Of a stretch of 64,000 nucleotides of DNA, positions 24,443 through 32,894 are shown piece by piece. A program made the position numbers and the translations under genes. Every line of letters starts with the position of its first letter. The first letter of the stretch is position 1. The stretch lies in the IMG/VR virus record IMGVR_UViG_3300005747_000012, positions 62,001-126,000 of that record; one strand, 5' to 3'. The stretch is from a virus. Below the pieces are notes generated by a model. It was not told the DNA's origin and made no database searches. It worked only from the letters and a program-made list of their open reading frames with translations.

Positions 24443-24714
24443 TTTAAATTTTCCAGTACAGAATCACCTCTTCTTTTTAATTGAGATTCTTCTCTATCTT
24501 CAATAATTTCTACAATGTTTCTGTCTAACTCTGTTGCTTTTGCTTGCACTCCATTGTCAACAACTATTTTGCTTTTTTGAGATGGGGAAGAGAGATGGCG
24601 AACCATCCTCTCTCCACATACACATTCTATATTATCTTTTATATCACTAGAAGATTTATAAAACTTTTTTGTTATTGCAGCACAATGTCCACAAGCATAG
24701 ACTATTCTTGGCAT
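24439..24714 (-). CDS. Small zinc-ribbon protein (91 aa)
   Basis: MPRIVYACGHCAAITKKF carries a CxxC pair and IECVCGERM a CxC pair about 20 residues later. This layout resembles the FmdB-type regulatory zinc ribbon found in many small phage and bacterial proteins. The C-terminal half is hydrophilic. The function is unknown. It overlaps the stop of the ClpP-like gene by 1 nt. Confidence 0.6.
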   Translation of the reverse strand: MPRIVYACGHCAAITKKFYKSSSDIKDNIECVCGERMVRHLSSPSQKSKIVVDNGVQAKATELDRNIVEIIEDREESQLKRRGDSVLENLK

Positions 24715-25706
24715 TACATTTCCGAAATAAAGTTGCTAAAACTCATTTTGACAATATTTCTTTTGCTATTTGCAATTTTGGCTTTTTGCTCTTTAATTGT
24801 TTGCTCAATTTTTTCAAGAGTAAGCCCTTTGTCCATCAAACAAAGCTCTGCTTTTTTAGGCCCCTGAACAATTTCGTTATTCCAACCTCTTTTGGCTTCA
24901 GAATCGTTTTCCTTGCATTTTTTACCAAACTTACCGCTTTTTGCCATAAAGTCATCAAGCAATACATATCCTTTATTAGTTCTCATAGAAGCCGTGACAC
25001 TTACAGGGTATGTTCTAATTGGGCAATTGTCAAAGCTTAATTTTAGATTAAAGCCAAAGTATCTAATGTTTTTACTGTTAACCCCTACCAAACTTTGACC
25101 GCATTTAACAGAAACCACTTCGTCTGCATACCCATTTCTTACAGCTTCATCTCCATTTAGCCATAGTTCATTATCATATTCTGACTGATATTGCTTAAGG
25201 GTTTTTTTGCCGTTAGTTCTATCGACTGTTTGTTGATCCATCATCCCAAGTCTTCTTAACCATAGACCGTATCTAGAATCAATCTGGCTGTTTCCACCAC
25301 CAAATTCTCCTCTAAACCCACCAGATGCTTTGTGACTCATGAGAACGCCATATTTTAAAATATATCTTTTTCCAAGGTGTTGTACAAGCTGAAATCCCAT
25401 AGAAGCTGAAAAAAGAGTTACAGTATGAATAGGTCTATTAAGGCCTTGTAAAAATTCAACAAGCTCAAGCCCAGCCTGAATGCTTCCACCCGGAGTGTCC
25501 AAAAACAAATAGATAGGATATCCACTTTTAAGGTCTGCATTCATTTTTTTAGCCTGACCAATCAGTTTAGAAACAGAACTTCCGGTAAAAGCATTGTTCA
25601 ATACAAGAGTGTTATCTTTGGTTAAGGTAATTTCTTTTTTTGAAATTTCTGCTGAATTAACTGTTAACGAAATAGCAAGCATTAGCATTGCAATAAATAG
25701 CCTCAT
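24714..25706 (-). CDS. Secreted ClpP/SppA-like serine protease
   Basis: A 330-aa protein with a clear signal peptide (MRLFIAMLMLAISLTVNSA). The following domain is crotonase-fold ClpP-like: FLDTPGGSIQAGLELVEFL, catalytic Ser in FSASMGFQL (S102), and His in MSHKASGG (H125), with an acidic residue later. The C-terminal 100 residues (CPIRTYPVSV onward) are an unrecognised extension. ClpP normally works in the cytoplasm and phage ClpP-like proteins are usually head proteases. The signal peptide points instead to the envelope, more like SppA. Strong AAAGGAG and its own promoter motif precede it. Confidence 0.78.
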   Translation of the reverse strand: MRLFIAMLMLAISLTVNSAEISKKEITLTKDNTLVLNNAFTGSSVSKLIGQAKKMNADLKSGYPIYLFLDTPGGSIQAGLELVEFLQGLNRPIHTVTLFSASMGFQLVQHLGKRYILKYGVLMSHKASGGFRGEFGGGNSQIDSRYGLWLRRLGMMDQQTVDRTNGKKTLKQYQSEYDNELWLNGDEAVRNGYADEVVSVKCGQSLVGVNSKNIRYFGFNLKLSFDNCPIRTYPVSVTASMRTNKGYVLLDDFMAKSGKFGKKCKENDSEAKRGWNNEIVQGPKKAELCLMDKGLTLEKIEQTIKEQKAKIANSKRNIVKMSFSNFISEM

Positions 25707-25739
25707 AAAATCTCCTTTGTGTGAGGTACGTTCATAATG

Positions 25740-25750
25740 TATAATATCAC
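25740..25750 (-). promoter_or_regulatory. Phage promoter motif GTGATATTATA
   Basis: Copy of the recurrent element 33 nt upstream of the secreted protease start, immediately following a terminator. This is a clean transcription-unit boundary. Confidence 0.65.
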
Positions 25751-25779
25751 AAAAAAACTTCTTTTACAAACAAAAAGTT
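25751..25779 (-). terminator. Rho-independent terminator
   Basis: Minus-strand AACTTTTT-loop-AAAAGAAGTT (8 bp including one T-G) followed by seven T residues. It overlaps the stop of the 212-aa gene and ends one base before the next promoter motif. Confidence 0.65.
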
Positions 25780-26416
25780 AATTTTCCTTTCCTTTTTCTT
25801 CTTTGTGCTTAACTAATGCTTCCAAAATACTTCCTGTATTTCCCGGTTTAATTTCTAACGTATTTTCATTTACTTGCGTTAGCGTAGCACCATCTGAAGC
25901 GTTTACATTAACACTCATGCTTGAACCGCCACCAGTTTTTACATTAGTAGGATTAAGGATTTTTTCCAATAATTCAATACTTTTAAAATACTGACTAAGT
26001 TGTTTAAGGTCTAAGTTCTCGATAATTGTTCTGTCACCAGTTCTTAGATATTCATTCATTTCTTCGCCGTAGTATTTGTGGTGAACACTAATAAGATTGG
26101 CAATAAAATTGAGGCTTTCTACTCTAGTGTCGGTCAGTTTTTTTACCATATTTTTTTGAATATCGCTAAGATACTCCATGCGTTTCTCATACCATTTTTG
26201 CTTGGCCGACATATATAGAACTAGGTCTTTTTTTACTCTGGAGATTTTACTTATTTCTACATAAGTCTTTCCAGCCATATAAAGGCCAAATAGCCCATTT
26301 ACCTTATGCTCGTCTTTAACCAGACTTTCAAGTCCAACACAACCGTTGTCAACAAATGTATTAATTTTTTTAACTTCTTCATCTGTAAAGTCATTGTCAA
26401 TTTTACTTAAATCCAT
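25778..26416 (-). CDS. Possible terminase small subunit (212 aa)
   Basis: The N-terminal part contains GLFGLYMAGKTYVEISKISR followed by VKKDLVLYMSAKQKWYEKR. That is the layout of a small-terminase helix-turn-helix (gain/target phrase, then a W-x-E-R helix). The middle is helical (oligomerisation-like). The C-terminus is a flexible Gly/Ser/Asn/Thr-rich tail. By family knowledge such proteins recognise packaging sites. The large terminase is 12 kb away, so position gives no support. A general DNA-binding regulator is the alternative. Confidence 0.4.
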   Translation of the reverse strand: MDLSKIDNDFTDEEVKKINTFVDNGCVGLESLVKDEHKVNGLFGLYMAGKTYVEISKISRVKKDLVLYMSAKQKWYEKRMEYLSDIQKNMVKKLTDTRVESLNFIANLISVHHKYYGEEMNEYLRTGDRTIIENLDLKQLSQYFKSIELLEKILNPTNVKTGGGSSMSVNVNASDGATLTQVNENTLEIKPGNTGSILEALVKHKEEKGKEN

Positions 26417-26838
26417 TATTCCTCCGATAACTGTCCATTTGGCCCAATTTGAGGGGGTTGTGCTTTTAGCTTATCTTGACTTGGTTTGAACATAGAATAA
26501 CGCCTTACACCATTAACAAATACTTTGACTTCAATATCTACCCAAAACATTTGCCACACCCATGAAACTAAATTTCTACATCTAGCGTCAAAATTTTCGA
26601 TGACACCTTTTTTCTCATATCCTTTAGGCATCGTAACAAAAAACTCAACTAAATTTTGTTTTGTTGATTGCATTGTGGCTTTTGTTAAATCATATTTAAC
26701 CTCAACACCTTCAACATCATCAAAAACAATATACGGCCATTTTTGCAGGCTTTCCTGATGTACACTAGAGATTTCACCAGTTAGCATGGTAATTTTTCTC
26801 ATATCCTCTAGCATAGCTTTTACGGTTTCTGTTTTCAT
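26416..26838 (-). CDS. Hypothetical protein (140 aa)
   Basis: Mixed alpha/beta protein with several aromatic residues (LVSWVWQMFWVDIEVKVFVN) and a Pro/Gln-rich C-terminus. Its size and fold impression recall head-tail completion or virion proteins, but I cannot assign it. It overlaps both neighbours by 1-4 nt. Confidence 0.6.
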   Translation of the reverse strand: MKTETVKAMLEDMRKITMLTGEISSVHQESLQKWPYIVFDDVEGVEVKYDLTKATMQSTKQNLVEFFVTMPKGYEKKGVIENFDARCRNLVSWVWQMFWVDIEVKVFVNGVRRYSMFKPSQDKLKAQPPQIGPNGQLSEE

Positions 26839-28508
26839 ACTTCCCTCAAAAACTCTTTTATACTTTCTTTTTTAACACCCTCAATTGGCTGGAACTCTGT
26901 CTCAAGATATTTTTCAAGTGTTATAGAAGTATCTTTAATATCTTTGGCAACTTTAACATCAGTTGGCTTTACCTTAATACTAGCTTTATCTTTTAATTCT
27001 TTTTTAACTTTATTAATCCAAGCGGTTTTACCCTCAAGCACCACATAGTTTCTAGCATCTGGGTTAAGTATTGGCAATTCTTCACCTTCTTTAACTTCAT
27101 ATGAAGTAATTGGTGTAACTACATTTTCAGTTGAAAAAAATTTTTTTGATTTAACAGCACCAGTGTCTTCATGTTCAAATATCCAAATTCCTTTGGGTTG
27201 ATTAGCGTCTGCCATTGTATCCCATTTAGGAGTACCCGGATAAAAGCATTTTCCTACTTGCTGGCTTTTGTGAATGTGACCTGATATAATTTCTTGTTGC
27301 GGAACTAACGCAGGGTCAATTCCTTCCTCACTAAAAAACCCATTCTCATATTGAGCACCAGTAAACGTCTGGTGAGCAATAAGGCAACCTGTAACACCTT
27401 GTTCGTAAAGATATTTACAATCCTCTAAAAAACTTTTGTAATCTTCATAGTATGGCATATAGCCTATATTATCTATTTCTGTAGGTACGTCAATAATGTT
27501 TATGTTATATTTGTATTGCTCATCTAAAAGAGATACAGAATTTAAACCAGCATTTTTTGATTGCCCTAAAATCATGTCGTGATTTCCTACTAAGGCTATT
27601 ATGTCATATTGTTTTTGTATTCTTTTAAAAGTTTTTTTCCAAAAATCAAATACTTCTATTCTAATTACGCCGTGGGTATGGAACAAATCTCCTAAAAAAA
27701 CTATTGTAGATACGTTATTTTCTTTTGCTATTTTTACTATAAAATCTATTAATTTTTCACAATCTTTTAAATTATTTATTTGTAAATGTGGATCACCTAC
27801 ATATAAATATTTATTAAATTTTATTTTGTTTTCTATATAACTTTTTTTGTCTTTTATATAAAATGGTATCCTAATTAATTTTATGCCATTCTTTTTACAA
27901 ATGTCGTTTTTTATTTCATCTCTATTGTTTATTGTAAAAAAATCTTCTTTAAAAAAATCAGTATTTTGAAAATGTTGTTTTCCATCGTATTCAAAAGCTA
28001 ACTTTAATTCTTTACAATAGCCATCCAATTCTAATTTTTTTCCTGTCTTATCATTTACAAGCCAATCAGGTCTTTCTTTTGGAAATTTTTTACCAGTGAT
28101 ATCCTCAAATATTTCTCTACAATATTCTTCGTTTTTGTATATTTTATTTTTTAAATGAGGTATTATCCCATTTACTTTAAAAGAAAACAGTGTAGTTTCA
28201 TATTCTTTGTTGTTTGGGCCTAAAACTTTTAATTTTTCTTTATTGCCATTGTATTTTGTAGATAGTAGTTTGTAACCTTTTTCTTCAAAAAAACCCCTGA
28301 CTTCTTCTATGTTATATTGTCTTTTTCCTGCACAATAAGAACACCTGTGACCTTCTTTAAAAACCTTAAAAGACATCGGAAAAACATGTCCCTTATTACA
28401 TTCTATATCTAATTTTTGTAGTTGACCTTCGTATTCATTGGAAAGTAATTTATACCCTTCTTTTTCTATAGTATTTTTGACATACTTTAAAGTGTGTTTA
28501 TTTGGCAT
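26835..28508 (-). CDS. SbcD/gp47-like nuclease fused to homing-endonuclease module
   Basis: A 557-aa two-part protein. Residues 1-228 look like a Vsr/EDxHD-type homing endonuclease: two zinc-ribbon-like repeats (GYKLLSNEYEGQLQKLDIEC with GHRCSYCAG), then ELDGYCKELKLAFEYDGKQH (nuclease core) and GIKLIRIPFY. From about 231 it is a Mre11/SbcD metallophosphoesterase: YVGDPHL, FLGDLFH, LVGNHDM, GHIHKS. No in-frame ATG, GTG or TTG precedes the phosphoesterase start, so the fusion seems to be translated as one chain. The SbcD part should partner the SbcC-like ATPase. Related endonuclease modules interrupt the terminase. Confidence 0.82.
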   Translation of the reverse strand: MPNKHTLKYVKNTIEKEGYKLLSNEYEGQLQKLDIECNKGHVFPMSFKVFKEGHRCSYCAGKRQYNIEEVRGFFEEKGYKLLSTKYNGNKEKLKVLGPNNKEYETTLFSFKVNGIIPHLKNKIYKNEEYCREIFEDITGKKFPKERPDWLVNDKTGKKLELDGYCKELKLAFEYDGKQHFQNTDFFKEDFFTINNRDEIKNDICKKNGIKLIRIPFYIKDKKSYIENKIKFNKYLYVGDPHLQINNLKDCEKLIDFIVKIAKENNVSTIVFLGDLFHTHGVIRIEVFDFWKKTFKRIQKQYDIIALVGNHDMILGQSKNAGLNSVSLLDEQYKYNINIIDVPTEIDNIGYMPYYEDYKSFLEDCKYLYEQGVTGCLIAHQTFTGAQYENGFFSEEGIDPALVPQQEIISGHIHKSQQVGKCFYPGTPKWDTMADANQPKGIWIFEHEDTGAVKSKKFFSTENVVTPITSYEVKEGEELPILNPDARNYVVLEGKTAWINKVKKELKDKASIKVKPTDVKVAKDIKDTSITLEKYLETEFQPIEGVKKESIKEFLREV

Positions 28509-28531
28509 TTATTTCAATCCTTTTTTTATAC

Positions 28532-28858
28532 TTAGTCATTTTTATCCTTAATAAAAATTACATCTTTCATTTCACCAACAATAAAGCCGTCAGGAAATTC
28601 TTCGCTTTCTAAAATTTGTTTGGCCCAAGCCTTAGTGTATAAAGTTTCTTCTTTAAAATAAATTTTTGTACCTTTATTAATCCACTTAATATTATTGCCT
28701 ATTTCAATAGCTGCGTCAACTAAAAGTTCAAGCCCTTCAACTCCAACCTTTTGTTTTGTTATGGCAAAACCTGTGACCGCCTGATGTTCTTCAAGTTGCC
28801 TGATTTTTTTGTGAGGTTTCAAAATTAAATTACCATTAAAAGATGATTTTTCATTCAT
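28532..28858 (-). CDS. Hypothetical protein (108 aa)
   Basis: Beta-rich small protein (GNLILKPHKKIRQLEEHQAV; GTKIYFKEETLYTKAW; DGFIVGEMKDVIFI). The pattern resembles GroES/co-chaperonin-like folds: a lysine-rich start, a G-x-x-I-x-F turn and a closing strand EMKDVIFIKD where bacterial GroES has a similar ending. Because a GroEL-like protein is encoded at 42.2 kb this is a tempting but unproven match. It overlaps the sigma gene stop by 4 nt. Confidence 0.55.
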   Translation of the reverse strand: MNEKSSFNGNLILKPHKKIRQLEEHQAVTGFAITKQKVGVEGLELLVDAAIEIGNNIKWINKGTKIYFKEETLYTKAWAKQILESEEFPDGFIVGEMKDVIFIKDKND

Positions 28859-29886
28859 AAGTCAACTCCTTTAAGCTTTATTACTTTTTGTTCAATTAAT
28901 TTTAATTTTTGACAAGCATATAAAACCGTTTGTAATGCGTCTTTTTTAGCTACTTTTGTTTCTACATTACTTGATTTGTCTATATAAGTATCATATACCG
29001 TAAACCCTTCATTATCGACTTCAGTTTCAATACTACAAATATTTGAACCATTAAGTATATCGTTAAGTTCATAATCTTGAAGAACTCTTTTATCACCAGA
29101 TTCTTTTAGATAATGATTAATGGCTTCTAATAGTAATTCAGGGTCTTCAATCTTTTCACGACTTTTTAATAAGTTAGCTTTATAAATAATTTTCTTGTCA
29201 GATGGAAAATAGTGAAGAGAAGTTTGATTGTATAAGTCCATGATATTACTTTTCATTCTAGCAATACATACACTTCTAAAAACTGTTCTAAATGGCCCTA
29301 CCCATTTATCTACACCTGTACAAAGCCCGGCTACTGATGAAGAAATCATATCCATAAGACCTAAATGATTTTTAGGTGTAGCTTTAAAAAATTTCATAGC
29401 CATATTGATTGCTAATGGCATACTATTTTCAATAATTTTTTGCCTTACTTTTTGATGTTCTTTCCAAGCATTGGCGGCTTTTTTTGGCAAGTTACCTCGC
29501 CAATTTTCAATTACAAACATCATAAATTTATAATTAATATGAAATCTTTTAATTTCCTGAACATCATTTTCTTTAAATGCTGGCGAAATAAATTCGCCAA
29601 ATGTTTTTGAATCTTCTCTAAAATATGGCCTAGCTGTAAGAATATTTCCTTTTTCAATTTTAATAAACATTAAAAATTTTTGATATATTTTGTCGCTTTG
29701 TTTATAAGAATTAATGGTTTCTCTGAAAATTTCTTCCAGCTCCATTATTCTTTCAACTTGAGCTTTTTGTTGGGCAGTAAACTCTTTTTTATTTAATTTT
29801 TTGCCCTTATTATTTTTTTCTAGTATTTTGGCAATACTGTTTGCTAAATTGTAGAAAACCGGGTCGTTGACCTTCTTTCTGTTCAT
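28855..29886 (-). CDS. Sigma-70-family factor lacking region 4
   Basis: A 343-aa protein. Residues about 147-230 are sigma region 2: RQKIIENSMPLAINMAMKFF (2.1), GLMDMISSSVAGLCTGVDKW (2.2) and FRTVFRSVCIARMKSNIMD (2.3-2.4), which bind the polymerase clamp and melt the -10. A region 3-like stretch follows. The chain stops at LQTVLYACQKLKLIEQKVIK, exactly where a region 4 helix-turn-helix would begin. It should therefore recognise -10-only promoters, like T4 gp55. This fits the promoter element found throughout the window. The N-terminal 140 residues are of unknown function. Confidence 0.75.
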   Translation of the reverse strand: MNRKKVNDPVFYNLANSIAKILEKNNKGKKLNKKEFTAQQKAQVERIMELEEIFRETINSYKQSDKIYQKFLMFIKIEKGNILTARPYFREDSKTFGEFISPAFKENDVQEIKRFHINYKFMMFVIENWRGNLPKKAANAWKEHQKVRQKIIENSMPLAINMAMKFFKATPKNHLGLMDMISSSVAGLCTGVDKWVGPFRTVFRSVCIARMKSNIMDLYNQTSLHYFPSDKKIIYKANLLKSREKIEDPELLLEAINHYLKESGDKRVLQDYELNDILNGSNICSIETEVDNEGFTVYDTYIDKSSNVETKVAKKDALQTVLYACQKLKLIEQKVIKLKGVDL

Positions 29887-29887
29887 G

Positions 29888-32440
29888 TTACACCTTTATA
29901 AATTTTATTTCATTTGTTGTTTCTTTATACATAGAAAGTCTTTTTTGCAAATGATTTTCTAAAAGACTTATGTTGCTTACTCTAAAATCATAAATTTTTG
30001 AATAAGGCTTGGGCCTGTGATAGCCCTTGTATTTACTGTTTTCAAGAATACGGACACTTCTACCAACAGCCCCCTGCTTAGTTCTGGTTTCAGAGCCACC
30101 GCCTACCCAATTTATAGTATTGTGTGTGCAGTACATGTTGGTTCCTGTTGCAATGCAAGAAGTTCCAATAAGAACTTTCACTTGTCCAAGATTAAAAGTT
30201 TCAACTGCCTCATCGACTTTCCGAGTTTCCAGACCAAATCTAGCAGCATCAGCTTTTGATGCAGAATGTACATATTCAAACGGAACATTTAGTCTGTCTA
30301 CTAACATTCTAATTTGCTCCAATTCCTCCACCAAAATTAAAGTGCTTTCTTGAGCTTGATTCCAAGCTGAATTTGCAATCTTGGCCGCTATATCGGCGAT
30401 GTTTGAATTGTATAAAAATTGTTTTCTTTTAGCTTTTAGTGGGTCTCTGTAATTTTTAACATCTTTACTTGTAGTTTCAAAAACAAAAAATTTTACAGGA
30501 CAAATATAACCACCGTCTACGGCTTCCTTTGTTGGTAGTTCATATACTTTTTTTCCAATAATTGATTCTAGCAACTTGTCTTTTCCGTCACCCCTAACCT
30601 GAGTACCTGATAAAAAAAATCGGTATGGAACACTGTTTAGCACACCATGAAATACTGTTTCAAGAGTTTCAGCCGCCAGTGTGTGGGATTCATCGCCAAT
30701 TACTACATCAGCATTAGCAAAGAAATCATAGGCTTCAGTACCCGGTTTAAGCATTGTTAGTGACTTTGACACGCACACTGTAAACAATTTACCTAATCTT
30801 TTTTTACCGCCACCATAAGCTCCGACATTAGATTTGCCAAAATGGTGCTCAAATTTCTCCAAAATTTCTAGAAATATAGACTTACTAGGTGTAACTATTA
30901 CGGTCTTAAGACCTAGCTCACGGGCTAGTGTCAAAATAATAGCTGTCTTACCTGAGTTATGGGTAACGGTAAAATCATCCATAACATATAAATTATCGTT
31001 GTCAACTTCAAAGCCAAAATATTCATTTTCTGGCAATTGCTTTACTTTAAAACCTGTTCTTAATACATTTTTTACTTGCTTTCTGGGTTTTGCTTTTTTT
31101 CTTTCTAATATAACTGGTATTCTATTAATATCACCAGAAATTGTAATTCTATAATATGTTCCTTCGATTCCATTTTGACTTTTCTTTTTTTCTTTTTTTT
31201 GGTAAGCTGCAAAACCAAGTGATCTTGCTATAAAAAGTATATCATCGGATAATTCTTTGTTTTTCTGAGAAATTTCATAATAATTATTTCCTAAGTATCC
31301 ATCGGAATCTATTACACCAGCCAATAATTTAAGTCTTGTTTCTTCTGAATTTATTTTAAAATCTTTTGGAATATGTTTGTTTTTTATTAAGTCGTAATGT
31401 TTTAGATTGTTTCTTAGTGCATTTAACCCTTTTCCTCTAAGTGGATTATACATGCAATAAGTTTTAGACAAATTGTTTTCTGATATAACTTCTTCTCTTA
31501 TCATTAAACCAAGTTGCCTTGCGTATTCCATCCATTTTTCTTTAATTTCGCAATCCATTGTAGTTAAAGCTGGACCATCTGAATTCCCATCGCCAAGCCA
31601 AATACCTAATATATAGGGGTCGATAGCGGTTAATTTGCTTTTAAAATCAATACCTGTTCTATATAGTTTATATCTATGTTTAAATGATTTTGTTTGTTTT
31701 AAATAATCTTTTACTGATATATTTACAATTGGATTTGTACCTTTAAAATCACTTCTTCTTTTTTTGTTTTTTATACGATATTGAGATTGATTATTAGTTC
31801 TTTGCAAGGATAATATATGCCCCATATTAACTATAAAAGACTCCCCTTTAACTGGAATAATTTTTGCCATTTTTTCTTTGCCTCTATGTAGTTTTAATAC
31901 TTTACGAGGTTTAGAATCTGGCCCCATTAACAAATCACCAACAACAATATCTTCCACTTTTTTTAAAGAACCATCATACATTAATATTTCTTGTCCCTTA
32001 ACGTGACATCCCGTGCAAAGCTCTACACAGCCATGTTTTGCCTGAATAAGACGTTCTACAGATTTTTTCTGGTATGGATATAGCTCAAATGGCAAAGTCT
32101 TTCTCCACGGCATTTTGCGTGGCTCTGGGTAGCTAATACGGTTGTGTATATCAAAACTATACCCAGACAAATATGGTAAAGAACCCGGATGAAAAGCCAA
32201 TTTTTGGTTAGAATCTAGTGTTAGCATACAAGTTTTTAATTTAGATTCTAGTTCTTTCTTTCTCAAATCATAAGTATGAGGCTTGTTTTGCTGTAACCAT
32301 CTGTTTTTTTTAAGTTTTTGCAAAGCAAATTGGGCTGACGTATCACTATAAGTCAGGCTTTTTTTCAAATCATCGACAACTTCCCTATTGGGAGTTTCGA
32401 GGTAACATTTGGTTGGATTTTCTATTGTAATCTTTATCAT
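29888..32440 (-). CDS. uvsW: UvsW-like SF2 helicase interrupted by an intein
   Basis: An 850-aa precursor. The host protein is an SF2 DNA helicase: an N-terminal UvsW-type region, ELYPYQKKSVERLI before motif I, Walker A split as CTG / SGKTAIILTLARE, DESH box in VVIGDESHTLA, FFLSGT (motif III), and GTSCIATGTN plus RTKQGAVGRSVR (motifs V and VI). Residues 145-495 are an intein in the P-loop. The start ATG is at 32438-32440, only 7 nt from a promoter motif with no ribosome binding site, so the message is probably leaderless. UvsW-type helicases unwind R-loops and drive branch migration late in infection. Confidence 0.9.
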   Translation of the reverse strand: MIKITIENPTKCYLETPNREVVDDLKKSLTYSDTSAQFALQKLKKNRWLQQNKPHTYDLRKKELESKLKTCMLTLDSNQKLAFHPGSLPYLSGYSFDIHNRISYPEPRKMPWRKTLPFELYPYQKKSVERLIQAKHGCVELCTGCHVKGQEILMYDGSLKKVEDIVVGDLLMGPDSKPRKVLKLHRGKEKMAKIIPVKGESFIVNMGHILSLQRTNNQSQYRIKNKKRRSDFKGTNPIVNISVKDYLKQTKSFKHRYKLYRTGIDFKSKLTAIDPYILGIWLGDGNSDGPALTTMDCEIKEKWMEYARQLGLMIREEVISENNLSKTYCMYNPLRGKGLNALRNNLKHYDLIKNKHIPKDFKINSEETRLKLLAGVIDSDGYLGNNYYEISQKNKELSDDILFIARSLGFAAYQKKEKKKSQNGIEGTYYRITISGDINRIPVILERKKAKPRKQVKNVLRTGFKVKQLPENEYFGFEVDNDNLYVMDDFTVTHNSGKTAIILTLARELGLKTVIVTPSKSIFLEILEKFEHHFGKSNVGAYGGGKKRLGKLFTVCVSKSLTMLKPGTEAYDFFANADVVIGDESHTLAAETLETVFHGVLNSVPYRFFLSGTQVRGDGKDKLLESIIGKKVYELPTKEAVDGGYICPVKFFVFETTSKDVKNYRDPLKAKRKQFLYNSNIADIAAKIANSAWNQAQESTLILVEELEQIRMLVDRLNVPFEYVHSASKADAARFGLETRKVDEAVETFNLGQVKVLIGTSCIATGTNMYCTHNTINWVGGGSETRTKQGAVGRSVRILENSKYKGYHRPKPYSKIYDFRVSNISLLENHLQKRLSMYKETTNEIKFIKV
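30956..32008 (-). mobile_element. LAGLIDADG intein in the helicase P-loop
   Basis: 351-aa protein-splicing element. It begins at Cys (CHVKGQEILMYDGSLKK) and ends with the penultimate His-Asn (DDFTVTHN), with Ser as the first C-extein residue, so all three splicing residues are intact. It contains two LAGLIDADG helices, LGIWLGDGNSD and LAGVIDSDGYL, so the homing nuclease looks complete. It inserts between Gly and Ser of the Walker A motif. It is homologous to the intein at 46302-47297 (shared YDGS-KK, VGDLLMGPDSKPRKVL). Confidence 0.95.
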
Positions 32441-32453
32441 ATAACTATATAAT
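32425..32453 (+). promoter_or_regulatory. Sigma-70-type promoter for the endolysin
   Basis: Plus-strand TTGTAA, a 17-bp spacer and TATAAT (32448-32453) 22 nt upstream of the endolysin start. The -10 box is the complement of the minus-strand phage motif, so one sequence serves both directions. Confidence 0.55.
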
Positions 32454-32458
32454 ATCAC
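32448..32458 (-). promoter_or_regulatory. Phage promoter motif GTGATATTATA (helicase)
   Basis: Copy of the recurrent element ending 7 nt before the helicase ATG. It overlaps a plus-strand TATAAT for the divergent endolysin gene. Confidence 0.6.
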
Positions 32459-32474
32459 AAAAAAAGGAGAGATT

Positions 32475-32894
32475 ATGTCTTTTAAATATAGCGCCAAATC
32501 TCTAGCAAAATTAAATACTTGCCACCCAGATTTGCAAAAAATACTTAAAAAAGCAATAAAACACTATGATATCACTATCTTAGAAGGTATTCGTACCAAA
32601 GAATGCCAAGAAGAGCTAGTTCGTACCGGTATGTCAAAAACTATGGACTCTAAACATTTAAAACAAGCTGATGGCTATTCTCATGCCGTTGACTGTGCTC
32701 TTTGGCCGGTTGATTGGAATGACCGTGAGAGATTTGTATTTCTACAAGGTTATCTCAAGGGTTTAGCTGACCAAATGAAAGAAGCTGGTGAAATTAGCCA
32801 CTCTCTTCGCCTTGGTGTAGATTGGGACGGTGATGGTAATATCAAGGAACATTCTTTCTTTGATGGGCCTCACATTGAACTTTCCCTAAAGTAA
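32475..32894 (+). CDS. M15 (VanY/T5-type) endolysin peptidase
   Basis: The only plus-strand gene supported here. A 139-aa peptidoglycan L,D- or D,D-endopeptidase of family M15. KTMDSKHLKQADGYSHAVD has the S-x-H...A-x-D zinc motif, and FFDGPHIELS the closing H with the general-base Asp/Glu nearby (GVDWDGDG). AAAAAAGGAGAGATT is a strong ribosome binding site. No signal peptide or wall-binding domain, so release probably depends on a holin. The 3' end overlaps the convergent COQ7-like gene by 53 nt, so lysis expression may be restrained by antisense transcription. Confidence 0.88.
   Translation: MSFKYSAKSLAKLNTCHPDLQKILKKAIKHYDITILEGIRTKECQEELVRTGMSKTMDSKHLKQADGYSHAVDCALWPVDWNDRERFVFLQGYLKGLADQMKEAGEISHSLRLGVDWDGDGNIKEHSFFDGPHIELSLK

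Noticed and set aside
32441-32497. Longer helicase start upstream of the promoter motif
   Set aside because: It would place the start inside the endolysin gene on the opposite strand and upstream of the promoter. The ATG at 32440 begins a typical UvsW N-terminus.
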